Shown here in pieces: positions 1-8,042 of a stretch of DNA of 43,693 bases; position 1 is the first letter of the stretch, and every line of letters begins with the position of its first letter. The notes beneath the pieces are model-generated. The model did no database searches. It was not told the DNA's origin and saw only the letters and a list, made by a program, of their open reading frames with translations. The position numbers and the translations under genes were made by a program. Origin of the DNA: Treponema zioleckii. GTDB taxonomy: Bacteria > Spirochaetota > Spirochaetia > Treponematales > Treponemataceae. The stretch lies in contig NZ_JPUF01000034.1 of assembly GCF_014737315.1 (NCBI RefSeq), positions 1-43,693 on the forward strand. Direction: 5' to 3'.

Positions 1-32
1 ATGCCCCTTTGTACTGATTTTTGTTCTTTTAT

Positions 33-48
33 TGTGAAATATTTCACA
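33..48. promoter_or_regulatory. CRP/FNR-type operator palindrome 1
   Basis: The core is TGTGA-AATATT-TCACA, and it sits in a perfect 20-bp palindrome at 31-50. This is an exact match to the CRP-family half-site pair. The gene to its right ends toward it, so the site most likely serves a leftward gene that starts outside the window. The regulator itself is not in view. Confidence 0.6.
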
Positions 49-129
49 ATGTTTATGAATTCATTCTAGCTGATAAAAAAGGCAAGGTCAACGAAGAGGG
101 TAAAAATTCTGAAATTTGATGTGGTTTAT

Positions 130-145
130 TGTGAAATTTTTCACA
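130..145. promoter_or_regulatory. CRP/FNR-type operator palindrome 2
   Basis: The core is TGTGA-AATTTT-TCACA, with both half-sites matching the CRP consensus. Its centre lies 97 bp from that of the first palindrome, with only intergenic sequence between. A pair of such sites suggests cooperative or looping control of a gene left of the window. Confidence 0.6.
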
Positions 146-163
146 GAGTGGGATATAGAATGC

Positions 164-208
164 AAAAAAAAGCCCCCGAACCAAGTTTAGGGCACTTAGT
201 TCGGGGTG
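164..208 (-). terminator. Rho-independent terminator of the beta-barrel protein gene
   Basis: Read leftward, CCCCGAAC pairs with GTTCGGGG around a short loop and is followed by a run of eight T. It begins about 25 bp after the stop codon of the gene at 233-1414. Confidence 0.85.
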
Positions 209-232
209 CAATTCATACAGTAAAAACTGTTT

Positions 233-1414
233 TTAGAACTTCATTACTACGATAAAGCCAAACTGGTTCTTGAAGATTGTATTCATGTTGCCCCAGAAAG
301 CGTCTGAAGAGCTTCCTGTGTCAAAGTCTGAGTTGAAGTCACTTCCGAAGATTCCAGAAAGAACGTCCCAGTTGAAGTCGAGGCTAACTTTCTCGTTCAA
401 AGCATAGTTGAATCCGCTTTTGAAAGTTACGTAGCCGTCATCTCCGTTAGCTGTGAATGTAGAAGTGTCTGCATCGCTGTTAGATGCGTAGCTGAATCCT
501 ACGATTTTAAATTTGATTCCGCTGTTGAGAGTGAGCTTTTCGGTAACTTTGTAAGAAAGTCCTGCATCAACTGAAGGATTGAGTTCGAATGTGAAAGTGT
601 CGCCAAATCCGAATTCGAATGGGAGACCGAGTTTTGCTCCTAAAGAAAGTGCGTCAGAAGCCTTGTATTTTACTGTATAATATGGTTCAAATTCGAGACC
701 AACGTATCCGTCTTCGGCTGCATCGTCACCTTTGATGTAAACTGGAACACCAAGGTCAAGGTCGAGTTTCTGCTCTACAGGCTCGCCAGAAAGTTCAATT
801 CCGAGGCCGCCAAAGAAGTTAAGTCTTGCCATGCGTGGGTCATTTTCTGTTCCGTTGACTTTTGTGTATGCTACAAAGTTTGAGTTGTTCCTGTAAGAAA
901 TTCCTACATGAGGTGTGAGGTTTCCGAGATTGATTCCGAACTGACCTGCAACATACCAGCTTGAGTAGTCTGTAAAATTGTCATCGTCGGTTTTTGAAGA
1001 GTTGTTATCATAATAGCTGAAACTGAGTTTGAAACCCATGTTGTCAAATCCGATGATGTTATCGAATTCCCAGTTTGTGCTATCGGTTGTAGCTGATACG
1101 CTTGAGTCTGTGTTACCAGTTGAAGTTTTTGTGTAGTTTCCGAAGTCTCCGCCGAAGAATGAACCCCAGTAGATTCCTCCGAAATTCTTTGCGAATCCGA
1201 GTTCGTAAGCAGGTCTGCCGTAAGTTGCAGTTCCAACTCCAACGTAACCGAACATGTTCTCTGGGTTAACGTTTGACCAGCTGTTTACGTCCATAAAGTC
1301 ATCAACATCGTTTCCGAAAATTCCTGCTGTAGAGATTGATGTCTCTGATTCCTGTGCAGAAGCTGCTCCGAATGTGAGTGCGAGTGCTGCTGCAATTGTG
1401 ATTAATTTTTTCAT
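233..1414 (-). CDS. Predicted outer-membrane beta-barrel protein
   Basis: The 393-aa product has a clear Sec signal peptide (MKKLITIAAALALTFGAASA, cut before QES). The rest is rich in alternating Gly, Asn, Tyr, Phe and Asp stretches typical of amphipathic beta-strands. It ends in VVMKF, and a C-terminal Phe is a usual barrel-insertion signal. No recognised catalytic motif is present. An excellent GGAGG ribosome site lies about 12 nt before the start, and a promoter and terminator flank the gene, so it is monocistronic. The likely role is a porin or abundant surface protein, similar in style to conserved hypothetical Treponema barrels. The function is inferred from composition only. Confidence 0.7.
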   Translation of the reverse strand: MKKLITIAAALALTFGAASAQESETSISTAGIFGNDVDDFMDVNSWSNVNPENMFGYVGVGTATYGRPAYELGFAKNFGGIYWGSFFGGDFGNYTKTSTGNTDSSVSATTDSTNWEFDNIIGFDNMGFKLSFSYYDNNSSKTDDDNFTDYSSWYVAGQFGINLGNLTPHVGISYRNNSNFVAYTKVNGTENDPRMARLNFFGGLGIELSGEPVEQKLDLDLGVPVYIKGDDAAEDGYVGLEFEPYYTVKYKASDALSLGAKLGLPFEFGFGDTFTFELNPSVDAGLSYKVTEKLTLNSGIKFKIVGFSYASNSDADTSTFTANGDDGYVTFKSGFNYALNEKVSLDFNWDVLSGIFGSDFNSDFDTGSSSDAFWGNMNTIFKNQFGFIVVMKF

Positions 1415-1450
1415 GATTTTTTATAAATCCTCCAAATAAAATGGACGATT

Positions 1451-1478
1451 ACTCTACAAAAAAAAAGTATTTTTGCAA
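1451..1478 (-). promoter_or_regulatory. Sigma-70-type promoter of the beta-barrel gene
   Basis: Read leftward, TTGCAA (-35), a 16-nt spacer containing nine T, and TAGAGT (-10) lie about 40 bp before the start codon. This leaves a short leader that carries the GGAGG site. The homopolymer in the spacer could vary promoter strength if it slips. Confidence 0.5.
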
Positions 1479-1582
1479 GCCTTTTAACTGATAAAAAAGT
1501 CGTTTTTATACTATTTTAAGACTGAAAAATTGGTGAAGGCTGTGGTAAGCACGAAAGAATTTTTCATTCTCTTCATGGCGTT

Positions 1583-1608
1583 GTCATGCTGAACTTGATT
1601 CAGCATCC
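1583..1608. repeat. Small palindromic repeat, TGCTGAA type
   Basis: ATGCTGAA, a six-base spacer and TTCAGCAT form a hairpin. This is one of about ten dispersed copies in the window. It sits directly upstream of the alcohol dehydrogenase promoter. Confidence 0.75.
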
Positions 1609-1622
1609 TTGAAAATAAAAAT

Positions 1623-1651
1623 TTGCAATCTAAAAAAATCGGGCTTATCCT
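1623..1651 (+). promoter_or_regulatory. Promoter of the alcohol dehydrogenase
   Basis: TTGCAA at 1623-1628, a 17-nt spacer and TATCCT at 1646-1651 make a good sigma-70-type promoter. It predicts a transcript start near 1658 and a leader of about 30 nt. Because it overlaps the TTG at 1623, it argues against translation starting there. Confidence 0.55.
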
Positions 1652-1688
1652 ATTTAAAGACAGTAAATTAAAAAAAAGGGGGACTATT

Positions 1689-2915
1689 TTGCAAAGATTT
1701 ACTCTACCACGTGACTTGTATCACGGAAAGGGAGCTCTTGAAGCTCTAAAATCACTTAAAGGTAAAAAAGCTGTTATCTGCGTTGGTGGCGGCTCAATGA
1801 AACGTTTCGGATTCCTTGACCGTGCCGAAAAGTATCTTAAAGAAGCTGGCATGGAAGTTATGATTATCGACGGAATCGAGCCAGACCCATCTGTAACGAC
1901 CGTTATGAACGGTGCAAAAAAAATGCTTGAATTCCAGCCAGACTGGATTGTTGCCATTGGCGGCGGTTCTCCAATCGATGCTGCAAAGGCTATGTGGATT
2001 AAATACGAGTACCCGAACAGCACTTTTGAGGATATGTGCAAAGTATTCGGCATTCCAGAGCTTCGCAAAAAGGCTCATTTCTGTGCTGTTTCTTCAACTT
2101 CCGGCACTGCTACTGAAGTTACTGCATTCTCAATCATCACTGACTACGACAAGGGAATCAAATATCCAATCGCTGACTTTGAAATCACTCCAGATGTTGC
2201 AATCGTTGACCCAGAATTGGCAGAAACAATGCCTCAGAAACTCGTTGCTCACACTGGTATGGACGCAATCACTCACGCAATCGAAGCTTATGTTTCAACT
2301 GCAAACTGCAACTACACAGACCCGCTCGCTTTGCACGCAATCAAAATGATTCAGGCTGATCTGGTCAAATCATACAACGGCGACATGGCTGCCCGCGACA
2401 GAATGCACGACGCTCAGTGTCTGGCTGGTATGGCATTCTCAAACGCTTTGCTCGGAATCGTTCACTCAATGGCTCACAAAACAGGTGCCGCATTTGAGGA
2501 CGTTGGCGGATTGCACGCTCACATTATTCACGGTGCTGCAAACGCAATGTATCTTCCGAAAGTCATCGCTTTTAACGCAAAAGACCCAACAGCTGCAAAA
2601 CGCTATGCCGTTATCGCTGACTTTATGGGATTGGGCGGTTCAACAGAAAAAGAAAAAATCGCTAATCTCATCAAATATCTTCGCGGCATGAACGACGACC
2701 TTAAGATTCCTCACTCAATCGGAACTTACGGAGCCGACAGCTATCCTTGCGAAAAAGGTTTTGTTCCGGAAGACATCTTCCTCAAACGTTTGCCAGAAAT
2801 CGCAAAGAACGCAATCGCCGACGCTTGTACTGGCTCAAACCCACGCCAGCCAACTCAGGAAGAAATGGAAAAACTTCTCAAGTGCTGCTACTACGACACA
2901 GAAGTTGATTTCTAG
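1689..2915 (+). CDS. Iron-containing alcohol dehydrogenase
   Basis: The 408-aa product is a group III (Fe-dependent) NAD(P)H alcohol dehydrogenase that probably reduces acetaldehyde or another aldehyde during fermentation. Visible motifs are the nucleotide-binding AIGGGSPIDAAKAMW and the metal-ligand region GMDAITHAIEAY, then HSMAHKTGAAF and GGLHAHIIHGAAN. It resembles the dehydrogenase half of AdhE, but no aldehyde dehydrogenase half is fused here. I start at TTG 1689, because an AGGGGGA site precedes it at good spacing and the sequence from there (QRFTLPRDLYHGKGALE) matches the family start. An upstream in-frame TTG at 1623 lies in the promoter. A terminator follows, so the gene is monocistronic. 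The exact substrate is unknown. Confidence 0.9.
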   Translation: MQRFTLPRDLYHGKGALEALKSLKGKKAVICVGGGSMKRFGFLDRAEKYLKEAGMEVMIIDGIEPDPSVTTVMNGAKKMLEFQPDWIVAIGGGSPIDAAKAMWIKYEYPNSTFEDMCKVFGIPELRKKAHFCAVSSTSGTATEVTAFSIITDYDKGIKYPIADFEITPDVAIVDPELAETMPQKLVAHTGMDAITHAIEAYVSTANCNYTDPLALHAIKMIQADLVKSYNGDMAARDRMHDAQCLAGMAFSNALLGIVHSMAHKTGAAFEDVGGLHAHIIHGAANAMYLPKVIAFNAKDPTAAKRYAVIADFMGLGGSTEKEKIANLIKYLRGMNDDLKIPHSIGTYGADSYPCEKGFVPEDIFLKRLPEIAKNAIADACTGSNPRQPTQEEMEKLLKCCYYDTEVDF

Positions 2916-2937
2916 GAATCTCTTTAACTCAAGTAGA

Positions 2938-2965
2938 GAGATGCTGAAATGAATTCAGCATGACA
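2938..2965. repeat. Small palindromic repeat, TGCTGAA type
   Basis: ATGCTGAA, a short spacer and TTCAGCAT lie between the alcohol dehydrogenase stop and its terminator. The copy is in the opposite orientation to the one at 1583-1608. Confidence 0.75.
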
Positions 2966-2978
2966 GTTAATTTTTAAC

Positions 2979-3013
2979 GAAGCCGCTCGGATTTTTTCGG
3001 GCGGCTTTTTTTT
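2979..3013 (+). terminator. Rho-independent terminator of the alcohol dehydrogenase
   Basis: AAGCCGCTCG pairs with CGGGCGGCTT around a T-rich loop and is followed by eight T. It may also help to separate this gene from the convergent ATPase gene. Confidence 0.85.
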
Positions 3014-3050
3014 GTTGATTTTTTTTAGGAAAAGATTCGAAAAATCTTGC

Positions 3051-4268
3051 TTAAATGTATTCAATCGGCAAAGAAATTACATTTTCGCTCAAATATAAGG
3101 CTTTGTCGCACTGGCAGAGAATGCAGCCCTGACCAACGGTTTTTCCAGTAATTTTTGACAAAGCTGAAAAATGTTTTGCCATATCAATCGTTGGAAGAGC
3201 AGATTTTTTTATTTCTATTGGATATAGAACATTATCTTTTTCAATAATCAAATCTATTTCTCTTTTATCTTTGTCTCGGTAAAAATAAATGTTTTCGGTT
3301 TCGTGCCCGGCATTGTAATAAGATTTTATCACTTCGCTTATCACAAAGTTTTCAAAAAGTCCACCGGACATTGCACCGTTCATTGTAACCTGTGCTGAAG
3401 ACCAGCCTACAAGATAGCAAACTAAACCTGTGTCCATAAAATATATCTTTGGAGTTTTTACGGCTCTGTTTGAAACATTCTTTTCGTAAGGATGAAGCAA
3501 TTTGATTACACCAGAGGATTCAAGGATGCTTGTCCATTCGGCAATTGTTTTGCTTGTAACGCCGACATCACGGGCTAAAGAATCTGCATTGAACAATTCT
3601 CCAACTCGTGCCGCGATACATTGCATAAAGTTATGAAACTTAACAAGATTCTTTGCATTTATCAAATCTGCAACATCGCGGTCAAGATAAGTGCGAATGT
3701 ATGAACGGTAAAAAGGTTCCCACTCAATTGATTCGTCCGAAAGTTCTGGCATACTTCCCCGCCAGATGTGGAACCACAAATTTTTGTATGGCTTTACAGA
3801 CTTCTTTCGAGCCTCACTGTAATCCGATGTCGGTAAGAATTCATGATTAAAATCTATTTCAAACTTTTCACGAAGAGAAAGAGACGACATATTTATAATA
3901 CAAACTCGACCTGCTAGTGAATCTGCTGCCTTGCCCAAAAGTTTATAACTTTGCGAGCCTGTAAGAATAATCTGTCCTTTTTCTTTCGAATTATCTGCAA
4001 GAAGTTTAATCTGAAGAAATAAATCAGGTGTACGCTGAACTTCATCAACAATAACAGGAAGTTGATGATTTTTGAAAAATAATGCAGGGTCCTTTTGCGC
4101 AAGAGCAAGTTCCGTAAAATCATCAAGAGTTACATATTCATATTCAGGAAGGAATTTTTCTTTGAGCAAAGTGGATTTTCCAACCTGGCGGGAACCGGTA
4201 ATTAAGAGAACCCTGAATTGGTTTTTCATTCTATTCAAAAAGGTCAGAATATGACGGTTGATATACAT
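3051..4268 (-). CDS. AAA ATPase with DUF4143 nuclease-like domain
   Basis: The 405-aa product belongs to the AAA_14 plus DUF4143 family. Walker A is GSRQVGKS (about residues 25-32), Walker B is VIVDEVQ (about 72-78), and sensor 1 is ILTGSQSY (about 101-108). The C-terminal domain keeps a PD-(D/E)XK-type signature, REIDLIIE followed by IEIKK (D339, E352, K354). These genes are common, horizontally spread and poorly understood; a DNA-related role is inferred from the nuclease fold. An open frame reaches 50 codons further upstream, but I start at 4268 because GAGGAAAG precedes it there and MYINRHILTFL is the usual family N-terminus. A 39-bp nested palindrome lies 20 bp upstream. Confidence 0.9.
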   Translation of the reverse strand: MYINRHILTFLNRMKNQFRVLLITGSRQVGKSTLLKEKFLPEYEYVTLDDFTELALAQKDPALFFKNHQLPVIVDEVQRTPDLFLQIKLLADNSKEKGQIILTGSQSYKLLGKAADSLAGRVCIINMSSLSLREKFEIDFNHEFLPTSDYSEARKKSVKPYKNLWFHIWRGSMPELSDESIEWEPFYRSYIRTYLDRDVADLINAKNLVKFHNFMQCIAARVGELFNADSLARDVGVTSKTIAEWTSILESSGVIKLLHPYEKNVSNRAVKTPKIYFMDTGLVCYLVGWSSAQVTMNGAMSGGLFENFVISEVIKSYYNAGHETENIYFYRDKDKREIDLIIEKDNVLYPIEIKKSALPTIDMAKHFSALSKITGKTVGQGCILCQCDKALYLSENVISLPIEYI

Positions 4269-4288
4269 AAAAAACTTTCCTCGTATTA

Positions 4289-4327
4289 TTTCGACTAATT
4301 TGGAGTATAACTTCAGATTAGTCGAAA
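4289..4327. promoter_or_regulatory. 39-bp concentric nested palindrome at the ATPase promoter
   Basis: The outer arms are TTTCGACTAAT (4289-4299) and ATTAGTCGAAA (4317-4327). Inner arms TGGAGT and ACTTCA share the same centre at 4308, with one G-T wobble. The whole can fold into a near-continuous 18-bp stem, or it can bind a symmetric protein. It lies just upstream of the leftward ATPase start. The same 39-bp architecture with a different sequence occurs at the other DUF4143 gene (8885-8973). Confidence 0.65.
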
Positions 4328-4460
4328 AATCAATTCTTAATTTGCTTTTATAAGAATTTTTTTCGGGAAAAAATCCCTTTCGTTCTCGGGAAAAATACTC
4401 ATGACAAGTAAAAATCAAAACTCTAAAATGCAGAAAAATTATTCATAAGGAGTTTTTGTT

Positions 4461-5039
4461 ATGAAAACAAAAAAAATGTTTGCAATCCTTGGGGTATTGT
4501 TTGTATTTGCAAGTGTAGGTTTGTCCGCTCAAAGTCTTAGCGGAAAATTTGACGCATTGAATCAGAGTGATGATGAATCTATCAATTTTAAGTCAGGTTC
4601 AGCTGTCGTTACAAGCTGGGGCTCTAAAGAAACTGTAAAATATACCGTGGACGAAGCAAAAAAGGAAATAACTTTTGAAAAAGAAGTTATGGGCAGCAAA
4701 AAATGGGTATACAGTAATTCTGGCTGGTGGATTAAAGCTGTTGACGGAGTTACCGTGTATTACAATGAATCAAAAATAAAAGATGTTGACGTATCATTCA
4801 TCATTGGAAAAACATTTGGTGGCGGAAGCGATACTTTAACTTTTAAAGAAGACCACGTTATTGAAGCAGGTGGCGAAAATCTTGCCTATGCAGTTGATAC
4901 TGATGCAAAGATGGTTGTTGTCTTTGGAGATGAAGGCTTTTGGTTTACTTATGAAATCGCTAAAAAGGGAAAAGTTACCTTGTATCAAGATGGCAACAAA
5001 AAATCCGCAATCAAAGAAACTGGCAAGCTGGGCGTGTGA
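4461..5039 (+). CDS. Secreted protein of unknown function
   Basis: The 192-aa product has a signal peptide (residues 1-23, ending GLSAQ). After it come beta-rich stretches with repeated Trp and Tyr (KKWVYSNSGWWIKAVDG, then DEGFWFTYEIAKKGKVTLYQDG), reminiscent of the lipocalin-like small secreted proteins common in Treponema. I do not recognise a named family. AAGGAG lies at ideal spacing before the ATG. Its TGA stop overlaps the GTG start of the next gene, which suggests translational coupling and a shared job at the cell envelope. Confidence 0.75.
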   Translation: MKTKKMFAILGVLFVFASVGLSAQSLSGKFDALNQSDDESINFKSGSAVVTSWGSKETVKYTVDEAKKEITFEKEVMGSKKWVYSNSGWWIKAVDGVTVYYNESKIKDVDVSFIIGKTFGGGSDTLTFKEDHVIEAGGENLAYAVDTDAKMVVVFGDEGFWFTYEIAKKGKVTLYQDGNKKSAIKETGKLGV

Positions 5040-6982
5040 TTATTCCAGAGTCAAATTTGAAGTTCTCGGCGAATGACGACTTTACGGAACTTACGATTAC
5101 TGGCTTTGAGAGTAATAAAAAGTTCGAGGGAAAAGTCGTAGAGATTCCTGCAAAAATTCAGGGCGTTCTGGTCACTGCCATTGGGGAGAGTGCTTTTGCC
5201 AGCACAGGGTATGATATTAGCGGAATCTGGATTCCTGACAGCGTAAAGAAAATCGGTGCGGGTGCCTTTACGTGGAGTCGTTTTGATTCCATAAGGTTGC
5301 CTTCAGGTCTTGAAGTTATTGAACAGGATACGTTCAAAGGATGTGAGGCAAAAACAATCAATATTCCGTCTTCCGTCAAAGTTATAATGGCAGGGGCTTT
5401 TTCCGGAAGCGACGTTGAATCCGTCGTTATTCCTAAAAACTGTGCGATTGGCAAAAGAAATGAAGATGACAATTCTTATTTTCATAGCGGCAGTGCCTTT
5501 TCGGGAAGCAAAATCAAGACGCTTACAATTTCTGGCGGACGCGTGTATTTTTATGAAAACTCTTTGGGTGACGAAGACTACAAGAAATTCAGAAATTTTT
5601 CATCTTGCGACAATCTTGAAAAAATCGTGATTCCAAAAGATTTTGACCCGTTGTATGTTGCTGATAACACTTCCAAAGAATATACCCTTGCGGATTTTTT
5701 TGCAGGCGAAAAAATTTCATCTTCGCTTGCTTTGCAGAAACAACTAAAATCCGTAAAAGTAAGGAATTCGCATAAGGTTGAATCAGCAGAACAGTCAATC
5801 GAATACGACAAGGCTTTTAAGGCTGGTGATTGGGACAAGGCGATTCAGATTGCTGAAAAATTCAATGATTCTGAATGGAATGCAAAATTTGATAATGCCT
5901 ATGTAAAAAAATATGAATCTTTGTTTTCGAAAGGCGATTACGCAGCGGCAATTCAGTGCACTAAGGACAGGTATTCAAAACATTCGTCTAGGAGAGATGA
6001 TTTTGACTCCGCTTCTTGGCGAGAAAGATTTTTAGCCGCCAATGAAAAACCTGTTCTTGATTCGTACAACAAGGAACTTTCGGCAAAGAATTTTGAGAAG
6101 GCAAAAAAAACTGCAAAAGAATTTTTGGAAAAAATCGATAAAGGACCGGAAGCCGGTTTTAACGGTCTGGATTTGTATTGGCTTAAAGAAAAATGGCAAG
6201 GTCTTCTTCGTGATGTAGATTACGCGATTTATCTTCCTGCATTTATGGATTCTCTTCTAAAACAGGAGGGAACCATTTTTAAGGACGGAAAGGACGTTGT
6301 TTTTATGCTTCCTCTTCCAGACGGTGCCTTCAAGTACGCAGGGCGTTATGGCGAGGATAAATTTGTTCTGAAAGATTCTGGCGATGAGGAAATAACGATT
6401 GGTCGAAAAGATTTTCTCGCACGATTCAATGAAAAGACTGGAAAATCATTCAGTGTGACAAGCGAAAAAGGAAAGAACTACCTTTGCCGAGAGGCGACAG
6501 CCGAAGAAAAATCTGCTTATGAAAAAAAACTAGAGGCTGAACAGGCGGCTTTGTTGCAAGCAAAACTTGAAGCTGAGAAAAAACAAGCAGAAGAAGCTGC
6601 CGCACTATTAAAGAAGAAAAAAGATATTTTTAAGTCATACATGGATTCTGCATTGAAAAATGCAAAAATCGAGAAAAATGGAGACGATTATCGAATAAAA
6701 TTTTCTCTTTCGGGCGAGCTATACGACATGGCTGACAGAGTTTTTTCATTCAAAGATTCGGAAGGAAAATCCATAAAAATAACGGAAGATGAATTTCATC
6801 AGTTCGTAAAAGAAATCTACAATACGCATTATGAAATCGCTCGTGGCGGTTCGTATCTTTACCGTAAAGCAACTACTGAGGAGAAGAATTCGGCCGTGCA
6901 AAAGGAAAAAGATTTTTTTAAGGCGTATATGGATTCGGCTTTGAAAAATTCAAAAATCGAAAAAAAATGGAAGTGGCTATAG
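5036..6982 (+). CDS. BspA-type LRR protein, 5' part of a frameshifted gene
   Basis: As it stands the product is 648 aa. Residues 1-165 are LRR_5 (BspA-type) repeats (VVEIPAKIQGVLVTAIGESAF and similar units). About 250-330 are helical TPR-like segments (AFKAGDWDKAIQIAEKF). From about 395 comes the first of three related modules of about 85 residues, a Glu/Lys/Ala coiled coil lies at 495-530, and the second module starts near 531 (YMDSALKNAKIEKNGDDYR). The third module breaks at an eight-A run (6960-6967), where one extra base gives KKWKWL and a stop; the downstream frame continues it exactly. The start is GTG overlapping the previous stop, with only a weak ribosome site. No signal peptide is encoded, which is odd for an envelope-type LRR protein. 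The intact product would be about 834 aa. Confidence 0.8.
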   Translation: MIIPESNLKFSANDDFTELTITGFESNKKFEGKVVEIPAKIQGVLVTAIGESAFASTGYDISGIWIPDSVKKIGAGAFTWSRFDSIRLPSGLEVIEQDTFKGCEAKTINIPSSVKVIMAGAFSGSDVESVVIPKNCAIGKRNEDDNSYFHSGSAFSGSKIKTLTISGGRVYFYENSLGDEDYKKFRNFSSCDNLEKIVIPKDFDPLYVADNTSKEYTLADFFAGEKISSSLALQKQLKSVKVRNSHKVESAEQSIEYDKAFKAGDWDKAIQIAEKFNDSEWNAKFDNAYVKKYESLFSKGDYAAAIQCTKDRYSKHSSRRDDFDSASWRERFLAANEKPVLDSYNKELSAKNFEKAKKTAKEFLEKIDKGPEAGFNGLDLYWLKEKWQGLLRDVDYAIYLPAFMDSLLKQEGTIFKDGKDVVFMLPLPDGAFKYAGRYGEDKFVLKDSGDEEITIGRKDFLARFNEKTGKSFSVTSEKGKNYLCREATAEEKSAYEKKLEAEQAALLQAKLEAEKKQAEEAAALLKKKKDIFKSYMDSALKNAKIEKNGDDYRIKFSLSGELYDMADRVFSFKDSEGKSIKITEDEFHQFVKEIYNTHYEIARGGSYLYRKATTEEKNSAVQKEKDFFKAYMDSALKNSKIEKKWKWL

Positions 6983-7541
6983 AATAACCGTTCCGCTACC
7001 GAATGCGTCATACAATAGTCTTTACAAAATTTTTACATTCAAGGATTCTGATGGAAAGTCTAGAGAACTATCAAAAGATGAATTTAATAAGTTTGTAAAA
7101 GAAATTTATAATACGCGTTATGAAATCGTCTTTGACGGCTCATACGTTTACCGAGATGCCACTGCCGAGGAAGCAAGTGCATTTGCAGAGCAGGAAAAAC
7201 AAACAAAGTATTTGGACGCTTTTAAAAACGGAAAACTTCACACAAATGTTTCGGCAGTTGAATTTGCAGAAAAAAAAGGTGTGGTAAAGATTTCTAAGTT
7301 CACGGAAAAAAACAGTGCCTTCGAAAAGTCAGGTCTCAAAAAAAATGATGTGATAAAAAAAATTGCCATCGTTGACGGTTCAGGCAGTGAGTTTGAAGTA
7401 AAATGGAATGAACTTGCAAAAATCCCGGCTGGCGCAACGCTTTCGTTTGCGGTGGAGCGTGGAAACGGAAAGAAAGCTCAGTCACTTACAATAAATGTTC
7501 CTGTTGAATGGAACGAGAATGAATTAAAAAATATTCGCTAA
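6966..7541 (+). pseudogene. 3' part of the LRR gene: third module and PDZ domain
   Basis: If one A is removed from the run at 6960-6967, translation passes from EKNGSGYRITV through the rest of the third module (FTFKDSDGKS, then EFNKFVKEIYNTRYE), which mirrors the second module almost residue for residue. It ends with a PDZ-like domain (AFEKSGLKKNDVIKKI, later TLSFAVERGNGK). This part is about 191 codons and has no start site of its own. Its conserved coding sense shows that the break is recent, reversible or a sequencing artefact. Confidence 0.8.
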
Positions 7542-7554
7542 TGTATTGAATAAC

Positions 7555-7584
7555 TGTCATGCTGAAACTAGAGTTCAGCATGAC
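7555..7584. repeat. Small palindromic repeat, TGCTGAA type
   Basis: GTCATGCTGAA pairs with TTCAGCATGAC around a short spacer, a nearly perfect symmetric copy. It lies between the convergent LRR and second ATPase genes and could act as a bidirectional transcription end. Confidence 0.75.
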
Positions 7585-7610
7585 GCAGCTACATTTTGGC
7601 AAAATTGGTG

Positions 7611-8042
7611 TTAATCAAGTGAACGTAGTTTCAAAAACTCGAACAAGCCCATAAAGGTAATTCCGTGCTCGTCCGTGTATTTTTCAATATCATTTCCGAC
7701 AATTACAATTTTTTTGAATGAGTCATCGATTTTTAGTAGCGAGGCAAGTTCTTGGTCACGTTTTTCTTCAGAATCTAAAGAATAGGCTGACTGAATGTAA
7801 TATTTTTCAAGTCCATTTGTTGCGATAAAATCAACTTCTCTCTGAATGTACAGCTGTTTTCCGTTCTGCATTTCACGGCTTTCGACGAGTCCCACATCAA
7901 CAAGGTAATCTCGGGAACGCAGCTCGTTGAAGATGATATTTTCCATTATATGAGTGATTTCCTGCTGGCGGAAATTCAGCCTTGCATTTCGTAAGCCTAC
8001 ATCAACCGCATAATATTTTTGAATCGAGTCGAAATATTTTTT
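7611..8042 (-). pseudogene. 3' part of the second AAA/DUF4143 ATPase
   Basis: This is the C-terminal half of the ATPase whose first part is at 8002-8874. Reading continues after the shift as KKYFDSIQKYYAVDVGLRNA, the conserved DUF4143 segment. The nuclease position reads REVDFIATNGLEKYYIQSAYS, so the E-x-K pair kept in the first ATPase is replaced by Q-S-A here. It has no start signal of its own. Confidence 0.8.

Noticed and set aside
1623-1688. Upstream TTG start for the alcohol dehydrogenase (22 extra residues)
   Set aside because: It coincides with a -35 hexamer and has no ribosome site. The family N-terminus begins at the later TTG.
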